Made by a program: the position numbers and the translations under genes. From the NCBI GenBank assembly GCA_036785705.1, contig JAWUZG010000159.1, positions 3,596,001 to 3,660,000 of the forward strand: 64,000 nucleotides of DNA, in the 5' to 3' direction. Below are positions 14,425 to 22,130 of the stretch, piece after piece (position 1 is the first letter of the stretch; every line of letters begins with the position of its first letter). The notes under the pieces were generated by a model. It did no database searches and was not told where the DNA came from. It worked only from the letters and a program-made list of their open reading frames with translations. Source of the stretch: Acanthornis magna. Lineage: Eukaryota; Chordata; Aves; Passeriformes; Acanthizidae.

Positions 14425-14582
14425 CACCTGGAGGGGTTATGGAGTCTTCATTCCTGGAGATGTTCAAACCCCGACCAGATAAAGTCCTGGCTGAACTGTT
14501 GTATCTGGCCCTGCTTCAGCAGAAGAATTGGCCTGAAAAATGTCAAGAGGTCCCTTCCAGCCTGAACCGTTCTGTGATCTGC
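14425..14582 (+). mobile_element. CR1 LINE 3' tail fragment (forward)
   Basis: The text reads as a diverged CR1 3' region in forward orientation: a block like 'gttatggagtcttcattcctggagatgttc', then 'ccctgcttcagcagaag', then 'aagaggtcccttccag', ending at 'ttctgtgatct'. These follow the CR1 order (bulk 3' end, AGGTCCCTTCCAAC, ATTCTGTG). The absence of a long octamer tail and the many substitutions suggest an old copy. The 5' edge is approximate. Confidence 0.75.
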
Positions 14583-15916
14583 CACCCCCAGCTCCTGCTT
14601 CTCAGAATGAACAGAAACCAGGCTCAGGCCAGCCTGGAGCTGAGCTGCAGCTCTGACCCTCTGCTGTACAGATCCACAAGGATTGAGTTCAGGCTCTGAG
14701 CCTCCAGAGATCTCCCTGCCCTGGAGAGGACCCCAGAACACCCTATATGAACACACAAGCACTAATGAGCATATGGGATATCTACACATGGCATATGTAG
14801 TGTGCAAGCCAGGTCCAAACGTGAGCTGTCAGACCATCTGCTTGCATGTCTGTGTGATCTGCTTTAACTACAGGCTCTGTGATTCCCTTTATTTCCAAGA
14901 TGGAAATATATTAAAAATGCACTTGTCCTGTCTACTGGAGCAAGAGAGAAACAGCAGGGCCAGGAACCTGTAATCTGAGCTCTATCATCTCTTATTTATC
15001 TAACAATCCTGGCAATTTACTCTGGATAAACAATAACTGTGATGTGTCCACATTGTATTGTATCACTTTATAAATTATCTTAGGTACAAAGTAGGGAGTT
15101 TGCTTTCTGTTGGGATGGTGAATACTCTGAATAATGGTTGACAGCTAACAAACAGCAAACTGCTCCTAGGGATAGGAGCTGAACAGCACAAACCCCACCA
15201 CTGGGAATTTGTAAACATTTAGTGAATACTAATGCTTGACTGAGAAGCTGGAGATTACAAGTAGCACCAGATCACAAACAGCCGCACAGTGAAAGTGGTT
15301 CGTGGGTTCATTAAACACCACGGGGGTTAAAAAAAAAAAAGAAAAAAAGGAAAAGAGCTGTTTCTCCATCGCATCTGTGGCGATCGGCATAAAATTCATC
15401 TCTCTGCTGTGGCCGTGCTGTGGCTGCCCAGCTGGGCTGTGGTAAAACCCCGGCCAGCCAGGTGTGTGATTAAATCTTATCATCCTCCAAGCAGTGCTGG
15501 AGCCACGCATGAAGTACCTCAGAGCCTTTTCCCAGTGCCCGGGAGTTTCTGGCACCCGCAGCATCCTCGGCGCTGCCAGCCGCGCCTCCGCGGGCGCACA
15601 GTGACATCCTCTGTCGGGATGCGGCAGCAGCGCAGCCTGAGCCGCCCCTGGAGCCGAGCGGTTTGGGGACACCTGTGTCCCTGAGGAAGGGGACACACGT
15701 GCCAGGCAGCTGCAGGCTTGCCCAGCGCTCGGCACATTGCGCACGGCTGGGCAAAGCCAGCCCGGCTCTGAGCACACCGCCAGCACATTGTCGCAGCGCT
15801 GGGCGCGGTAAGGGACAGGATGGGGCTCGTTCTTGCTGCGGCCACCCTTTGGGGGGTGCCGCAAAGGCCACCCCTGCGGCGGTGCTAAGATGTGTTCCCA
15901 CTGCTCGGCTCTGCTG
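14583..15916. other. Non-coding, including a GC-rich island at about 15.5-15.88 kb
   Basis: No recognised exon. Between about 15,500 and 15,880 the sequence is GC-rich with many CpG dinucleotides, unlike the AT-richer DNA on both sides, and lies about 1.6 kb upstream of the HRH3 start codon. A 244-codon open frame on the minus strand (15,229-15,963) covers it but has no recognisable domain and is best explained by the GC content. The island could be a distal promoter or enhancer of HRH3 or the start of a non-coding transcript (inference). Confidence 0.45.
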
Positions 15917-15996
15917 GCTGCAAATGATTTACCGCGATTCCAGAGAGACCTCTCGGGCTGCAAATGATTTACCGCGATTCCAGAGAGCCCTCTCGG
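15917..15996. repeat. 40-bp tandem duplication (two copies)
   Basis: A 40-base unit containing 'caaatgatttaccgcgattc' occurs at 15,921 and again at 15,961. The two copies differ by very few bases, so the duplication is recent relative to the surrounding sequence. It is not part of a coding exon. Confidence 0.9.
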
Positions 15997-16695
15997 TCAC
16001 CTCCCAGCAGGATCAGCCTCAGCCATCAAGACAGTGGCTGTGGCAGCGTGTTTGAAGAGGAATTCTGTGAGGCTGTAGTAGTTCCTGAGGTGAAAATAGC
16101 TTTCGGAGCAATCAGAAGGTGGCAAACCCCCTGGGCATTAACTTCAGGCTTGCGTTTGCACAATTTTCTTGCTTTGCTTATTTTCCCTCTGTTCCTCACA
16201 ACTTATCAGCATTCCCCAGAAAGAAGGGAGCTTGGCAGGGGTCTCCAGCCAGCAGCCTTCTCTGTTTTGCAGTGTTGCTGCCCTGCACATCCCCGTGCTG
16301 TTCTCCAGAGCGGTGATAGTGGGGCTGATCCTGCCCCTGTGACACGATACCTGTGAGGATGTCTCCTCTCCTGCGACCTGGAGCGGGCACCGTGCACAGA
16401 GGCTGGACAGTGGTCAGTAACTCCATCCTGCAGAGTCACCAGCTAAACAAGCCCCCAGACAAAAGTTATTCTCTTCAGCTATGAAGAGTGAACAAGTGGT
16501 GGAAGAAGGGAGCATTAATGACCTCTCTGGAGCTGGGGCTGGGGGCAAGGACTCCTTGGTTTGCAGACCAATTGGCATGGACACTTCATAAAGAATTGCC
16601 TGCTCCTGGGCAGCTTCACCTCTTCCTTCTGCTGCCCATGAGGAGTAGGGGCAAGATCATCACCCTCCATGCTCTGCCTGCCCTGAAACTTTGAC

Positions 16696-16779
16696 CTTCT
16701 CTTCTCTTCTCTTCTCTTCTCTTCTCTTCTCTTCTCTTCTCTTCTCTTCTCTTCTCTTCTCTTCTCTTCTCTTCTCTTC
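16696..16779. repeat. (CTTCT)n microsatellite
   Basis: About 16.8 perfect copies of the pentamer CTTCT on the plus strand (AGAAG on the minus). It lies about 670 bases before the HRH3 start codon. As a pure polypyrimidine/polypurine tract it is likely length-polymorphic. The Arg/Glu/Lys repeat open frames across it are artefacts. Confidence 0.97.
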
Positions 16780-16947
16780 ATTAAGGCACAGACCCAATGC
16801 AGGAGCCATAAGAATTCTCCATGGCATCTGTCTTGGGGGACACTTTGGGGAGATGCAGGAATGTTGCTGTGCAGAATACAAGGATGCTTTGGGAAAATTC
16901 AAGGATGCTGAGAGGTGAAAGAGGAATGTAGAGATGTTCTAGGCAGT

Positions 16948-17300
16948 GGCAAGGATACTTTGAGGTAATGCAGTGATGCTTCAGAGTTGAGAAGGGAAGG
17001 GGGAATGGGAGAGGATGTTCCGGGGGGATTCGGGGATGCTCTGGGGTAATACAAGGATGCTAGCAGGCTGAGAGGTGAGAGGGGAATGTGCGGATGCTCA
17101 GGGATGCTCTGGAGGAATGAAGGGATGCTCTGGGGTAATACAAGGATGCTAGCAGGCTGAGAGGTGAGACGGGAATGCGTGGATGCTCAGGGATGATCTG
17201 GGGGAATGAAGGGATGCCCTGGGGTAATACAAGGATGCTCCCAGGCTGAGAGAGTGCGGGGGAACGTGCAGATGCTCAGGGACGCTCCAGCGGGATGCAG
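16948..17300. repeat. 89-bp minisatellite array, about 4 diverged copies
   Basis: The phrase 'ctggggtaatacaaggatgct' recurs at 17,041, 17,130 and 17,219, an exact spacing of 89 bases. A more diverged copy lies about 82 bases earlier, near 16,958. Within each unit 'ggatgct' is repeated several times, so the array itself seems built from a shorter ancestral unit. Weaker traces reach back to about 16,850. It abuts the GC-rich HRH3 promoter region. Confidence 0.85.
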
Positions 17301-17329
17301 AGACGCTTGGGCGGATTCAGGGATGCTCT

Positions 17330-17452
17330 GGAGGTTTCGCAGCTGCTCGGGGGGCACGCGGGGGTGCTGGGGGCCGGAGCGGGAGGCGGAGCGGGCGGGG
17401 CAGGGAGGGGCAGCAGCCCCGCGGCGGCGGCGCGGCGGGAGCGGCGCGGGCC
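17330..17452 (+). promoter_or_regulatory. HRH3: GC-rich promoter / 5' UTR region of HRH3
   Basis: A CpG-rich stretch begins right after the 89-bp array and runs through coding exon 1. No TATA box is visible. Runs like 'ggagcgggcggggcaggg' resemble Sp1-type GC boxes. The transcription start cannot be placed from sequence alone. Confidence 0.55.
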
Positions 17453-20347
17453 ATGGAGAGCGGCGGGGCGCTGAACGGCTCTGCCGCCGCCGGGCGCTTC
17501 GCCGCCGCGGGCACGGCCGCGCTGGGCGCGCTGATGGCCCTGCTCATCGCCGTCACCGTGGCGGGCAACGCGCTGGTCATGCTGGCCTTCGTGGCGGACT
17601 CCAGCCTGCGCACCCAGAACAACTTCTTCCTCCTCAACCTGGCCATCTCGGATTTCCTCGTAGGTAAAGTGCCGCCCCGTCCGCGGGGCACGGGCACGGC
17701 ACGGCCGCAGGAACTCGGCGGCAGCGCAGCGTGCCCGGGGCTCCTCCTGCCCGCCCGCTCCCCCGGGCCGTGCTCCGCTCCGGCCGTGCCCCCGACACCC
17801 TCCCGCTGTCCCCGGTCCCCTCCTGCTGTCCCCGGTCCTCTCCCGCTGTCCCCGGTCCCCTCCCGCTGTCCCCGGTCCTCTCCCGCTGTCCCCGGTCCCC
17901 TCGCGCTGTCCCCGGTCCCCTCCCGCTGTCCCCGGTCCCCTCCCGCTGTCCCCGGTCCCCTCCTGCTGTCCCCGGTCCTCTCCCACAGTCTCCGGTCCCC
18001 TCCCGCAGTCCCCGGTCCCCTCCCGCTGTCCCCGGTCCTCTCTCGCTGTCCCCGGTCCCCTCCCGCAGTCCCCGGTCCCCTCCTGCTGTCCCCGGTCCTC
18101 TCCCACAGTCTCCGGTCCCCTCCCGCAGTCCCCGGTCCCCTCCCGCTGTCCCCGGTCCTCTCCCGCTGTCCCCGTCCTCTCTCGCTGTCCCCGGTCCCCT
18201 CCCGCAGTCCCCGGTCCCCTCCCGCTGTCCCCGGTCCTCTCCCGCTGTCCCCGTCCTCTCTCGCTGTCCCCGGTCCCCTCCCGCTGTCCCCGGTCCTCTC
18301 CCGCTGTCCCCGGTCCCCTCCCGCTGTCCCCGGCCGCCCCTCCGTCCGGGCGGGCAGAGGGACACCCGCCCGGCACCCGCGGGTCCCCCGGGGCGGTCAC
18401 CGTGCAGAGCCCGAGTGTCACCGGGAAGGGACCCCTCCGCTTGCAGGTGCCTTCTGCATCCCCCTGTACGTGCCCTATGTGCTGACCGGGAGATGGATCT
18501 TCGGGAGAAGCCTCTGCAAACTCTGGCTGGTGGTTGATTACCTGCTCTGCACCTCTTCGGTCTTCAACATCGTGCTGATTAGCTACGACAGATTCCTCTC
18601 GGTGACAAGAGCGGTGAGTCCTGTCATGGCAGCTGAGAGGGACATAACTCTCCTCCTGCTTTATCCTCCAGATTCTCTGCAATAGTTAAAAGCCCTTTGA
18701 ATACTCCAGAAATTATGAACCTTTCAGCCTGGAAAGCAATAATCATCCACAAATACATAAGTCAGCTGTGGTTTCAGATCAGTATTCCTGGCGTAATTAA
18801 ATCACTTAAGGCTCAGACCGTGTTGGGCAGGTGTTCCCAGGTGACAGGATAGCAGTGTACAAGCAAGCCAGCCAGGTAAGCAGACCTTTAACTAACTTGC
18901 AAGAGCTTATTATCTCCAGGACAAACAAGTGGATGGCAGTCGGACTCACAGCTTCTCCCTGGCTACCACAGCAATAGATTGCACTGCTGGCTTTGGCAGG
19001 GAACGTGGGGAGGTCTCTGGGCGTGTGGGGAGATGAAAATGCTCAGCTTTTTGCAGGAGGTAACGAGAAGTTCACAGGCAGATCTGATCCACTGCGGTTT
19101 GCTCGTTCCCTGACTACAAATACAACACAGATTTAGCCCAGGAGTTTGTCGAGTCCCTCTCCTTGGGACTGGGGACGGCTCAGGCAAGTGGTGCAGACAA
19201 CTGCCAGGCTCCAACCAAGTCAGTTCATTTCCACCAAGCAGACACCACATTTTGGAACTGTAAAATGAGTGCACTAATCTTCCCTGTAAGAGTGTGATTT
19301 ATCTAGCAATTGCTCCTGTTGCCTGTGTCATATCAGTTTGTTGGACTGCTGGGATATTGCCTAGCAACTTTACCAGGAATGCTAACAGTCCATTTGTGAG
19401 GATCCTCAGCCAGCTGGGGTGCGTAAGAAATTCGTGACCATTTGTAAGAAATGGTTTTCCTCTTGCAGGTTGCCTACAGAGCCCAGCAAGGCAACACCAG
19501 GCAAGCAGTGCTGAAGATGGTGATGGTGTGGGTGTTGGCATTCCTGCTGTACGGACCTGCCATCATCAGCTGGGAGTACATATCGGGCCGGAGCACCATC
19601 CCCGCCGGGCAATGCTACGCCGAGTTCTTCTACAACTGGTATTTCCTCATGACGGCCTCCACGCTGGAGTTTTTCACCCCTTTCATCAGTGTGATGTTTT
19701 TCAACCTAAGCATTTACCTGAACATCCAGAAGCGCACCAAAATGCGCCTGGATGTTTTCCACGAAGTGCACAACCGGTCCTTTGCTGAAGAGATGGAAAG
19801 GAGCCCAGAAGCAAAGCTGTCTTTGAAATGCTGTAAGTGGGAGCAGAAGGAGTCAGCTGAAGCCCTCGACCTCTCTAAGTGCAAAGCTCAAGCAGCAGCC
19901 CCCACTTCCAGCCTGGATGCCAAAGACCTGCTGGCAATAAGCTCAGAGAGATCCAGGAAACCCAAGTGCTGCAACAAAAAGAGCTGTAAAAATTCAGCTT
20001 CCACTCTGTCCGCAGAGAAACAGATGAAGATTGCATCCCAGAGCACGACTCAACGCTTCAGGCTCTCTAGAGACAAGAAGGTGGCCAAATCACTGGCAAT
20101 CATCGTGGGCATTTTTGGGATTTGCTGGGCACCGTACACTCTCCTGATGATCATCCGCGCTGGCTGCCACGGCCAGTGCATCTCTGAGTTCTGGTACGAG
20201 ACTTCCTTTTGGCTGCTGTGGATCAACTCGGCTGTCAACCCTGTCCTATACCCTCTCTGCCACTCCAGCTTCAGAAGGGCTTTTATTAAACTCCTTTGTC
20301 CCAAGAAGCTGAAGATTCAGCCTCACGATGCCCTTCAGAACTACTGA
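17453..20347 (+). CDS. HRH3: Histamine H3 receptor (3 coding exons, 418 aa)
   Basis: A class A GPCR that couples to Gi/o and acts as a presynaptic histamine auto- and heteroreceptor in the brain. Coding exons are 17,453-17,663, 18,447-18,613 and 19,469-20,347; all junctions are GT-AG and the frame is kept. The product is 418 residues (human about 445). Visible landmarks: Asn-rich N-terminus with an N-glycosylation site, TM1 with the GN pair, TM3 aspartate D101 (amine binding), DRF at 118-120 (the H3-type form of DRY), C94/C175 for the extracellular disulfide, E193 in TM5 (histamine contact), CWAPY at 345-349 and NPVLY at 383-387. The tail ends 'LKIQPH' plus seven residues, close to mammalian H3. 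The third intracellular loop is Cys/Lys/Ser-rich rather than Gly/Pro-rich as in human. The start was chosen for its GCCATGG context and alignment of TM1. HRH4 is excluded by the near-identity of TM2-TM3 to H3 and by synteny. Confidence 0.96.
17800..18332. repeat. 20-bp minisatellite in HRH3 intron 1 (about 27 copies)
   Basis: Head-to-tail copies of a 20-base unit, consensus 'tcccgctgtccccggtcccc', with variants (tcctgctg, tcccacag, tcccgcag) and a few 19-base units that lack one G. It fills about two thirds of intron 1. The complementary strand carries dense GGGG/GGG runs and could form G-quadruplexes (inference). Because the unit contains no stop codon in any frame, long open frames appear on both strands; these are not genes by themselves. 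Confidence 0.97.
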
Positions 20348-20506
20348 AAGTGAAGCCAGCCCCGTGAGAGGATGAGAAAAGCCTTGGTTTACTTCTGCGG
20401 TGCTGGGACTGCAGCTTGTTTCCTTGGAAGAACCCGGGAGCAGAGCTGTGGGGAAGGTGAGGAAGGCAGAAGTGAGCCCACCGTTAACTTATTTTAATTC
20501 ATCAAC

Positions 20507-20512
20507 AATAAA
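20507..20512 (+). terminator. HRH3: Candidate proximal polyadenylation signal of HRH3
   Basis: AATAAA lies 160 bases after the HRH3 stop codon. Two further AATAAA-like motifs follow within about 180 bases. Any of these could end a short-3'-UTR transcript. Confidence 0.5.
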
Positions 20513-22124
20513 ATCCCACCGCATAGAAGGATAAAGGGGTTTATTGACGTTACCCCCAGGCAGAGAAATCTGTGTCTGCCACTTGCAGGTGCCACAAAAG
20601 AGCTCTGCTGCCACCTAGTCAGCCTGAGCAGCACCAGCGTTTTGCTCCAATAGACTGAAAACTGAAAAATAAAAGCTAGCAAAAATAAATGTCTGGCTTT
20701 AAACTACTGCACTAAACTACAGCTGTTTGCAGACCTGATCTTTCCCATAAATGGGTTTTTTCCTTACACTTACTAGGCGTAGATGATGACACAGAAACAA
20801 AAGAACAAACCTCAGAAGGAAAACATCTCATTTATCATTTTTGCTACAGCAGCTGCAGCCATAATCTGGATCCCTGTTTCATGGGGTGCAATAGATGTCC
20901 TTTCCACACCCCAAGAAGGGACTGATCTCTGCCCTAAGGAGTTTACAGCCAGACTCTGAGGTATTGAGCATCCTGAAGCACCCTGTTGGCATTGCCTGAT
21001 CCCTCCCTGCTTCAAAACTGCTCTGATTTCCTTTGGGTCCTGCCACACACTGCCCAGAGCTCCCACGGGGGTGCTTTCCTCCTGCCCGGAGCTGTGCAGC
21101 AGGAATGAGCCCTGGAAGACCCCCGGAAAAGAGTTCTTGTGCCTCCATGAAAGGTGCCAGCACAGAACCAGCTTCTCCACAGACTCCATCATGACAACCC
21201 AAAGACATTTGAAAATCTCTTCTGCAGGATCTTAAAGATACTCTCCTGGCACTGTGTTAGGGAATGACAAGCTCAGAGAGAAGCAAATCTTGTGATGGTT
21301 TTTTTTTTTATGTTCCTTTTTTAAATGTTTCTTTCAGGCCTCTTAAACTCAGCAAGTTTCAGAACTCTCGGATTCTTCATTTTAAAATACCTCGCTTCAC
21401 TGGAGACCTGGGTTGATCTGATCCAGTCAACATAAGCATCAATTCTTTAATTGTTTAATTTTCAATTTTTTTTTTTAGAGCAGTCAACTAATTGCACAGA
21501 TAGAGCACCAGACTTGAGAAACTAGGGCTCTAGCCTTGCTCTTACCATAAAATCCTGGGCATTTTATCTCATTCTTCATCAGCGCTGCCCATTTGTTCTG
21601 TAACCTCTTTGGGCAGAGAGGCAGTATGACCAAAAAGCAGATGATTTGCACTGCCCATCTCTGCTGGCACTGCTCAGTGATGTAGTAACACAAATCTGTA
21701 ATTTGTTGCCATGGCAAATGCTCATATTTAACAGCGAAGCTCAAGATCCTAAGACTGAAAACTACATTTACAAACAGAAACCCAAATGTTGTAAAGTAGT
21801 ACCCAAAAGCTTCTGATGTGATTGCCAATTACACTTCGCTGTTGCAAGCAAACTGCTTTTTGGCTGCTGCTATGAGTAAAAGAAAATGCCATCCAACTGT
21901 ATTCCAGTGATATTTGTCAAGTAGATCAGTATTGTCATCTGAAGTCAGGTTTTAAATGATGTCTTGTCTTGTGCATGTGATATTTCAGACTTGTGACATG
22001 TTCTGTCAGTCTGTTATATATGGGATAAAACATACCCCTCCAAGTACGTGTGCTCTGAATTGACAGGATGAACTGCTCTGGCTGCTTGTACCTTTCCCTG
22101 TGTCTGCTCCCTTCTGAAAACCTC
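20513..22124 (+). other. HRH3 3' flank, possible extended 3' UTR
   Basis: No coding exon was recognised. The stretch ends in a well-formed polyadenylation signal at 22,125. A long 3' UTR of about 1.8 kb for HRH3 is therefore possible but unproven. A SINE-like fossil at about 21.5 kb is listed separately. Confidence 0.4.
21490..21710 (+). mobile_element. Possible ancient MIR/CORE-SINE-like fossil (forward)
   Basis: The text 'agagcaccagacttgagaaac' followed by 'tcttaccat' and 'cctgggcattttatctc' resembles the tRNA-derived head and core of MIR SINEs (agagcac...gactt...gctctgcca...cttgggcaa...). Further on, 'aacctctttgggcag' resembles the tails of related amniote SINEs. The match is judged from memory and is weak, so the family and edges are uncertain. 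Confidence 0.35.
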
Positions 22125-22130
22125 AATAAA
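22125..22130 (+). terminator. Candidate distal polyadenylation signal (HRH3 or unannotated transcript)
   Basis: AATAAA in the context 'cctcaataaagtattttt', followed by T-rich and then GT-containing sequence, is typical of a used signal. It is 1.8 kb beyond the HRH3 stop with no intervening recognised gene on this strand. Confidence 0.45.

Noticed and set aside
15229..15963. 244-codon minus-strand open frame
   Set aside because: It coincides with the GC-rich island, has no recognised domain, and includes low-complexity Phe/Ser sequence from an A/T-run; best explained by composition.
16515..16902. Arg/Glu/Lys-repeat open frames on the minus strand
   Set aside because: They are translations of the CTTCT microsatellite.
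1..17000. OSBPL2, expected next to HRH3 by human synteny
   Set aside because: No exon with oxysterol-binding-protein content was found; it is presumed to lie beyond the left edge.
16948..18332. Regular repeats considered as a CRISPR-like array
   Set aside because: Units are contiguous without unique spacers and lie in a vertebrate gene; they are minisatellites.
17276..18682. 468-codon open frame on the minus strand across HRH3 intron 1, plus other overlapping long frames there
   Set aside because: The frame exists because the 20-bp minisatellite unit has no stop codon in any frame; the translation is a monotonous Gly/Arg/Asp repeat antisense to real HRH3 exons.
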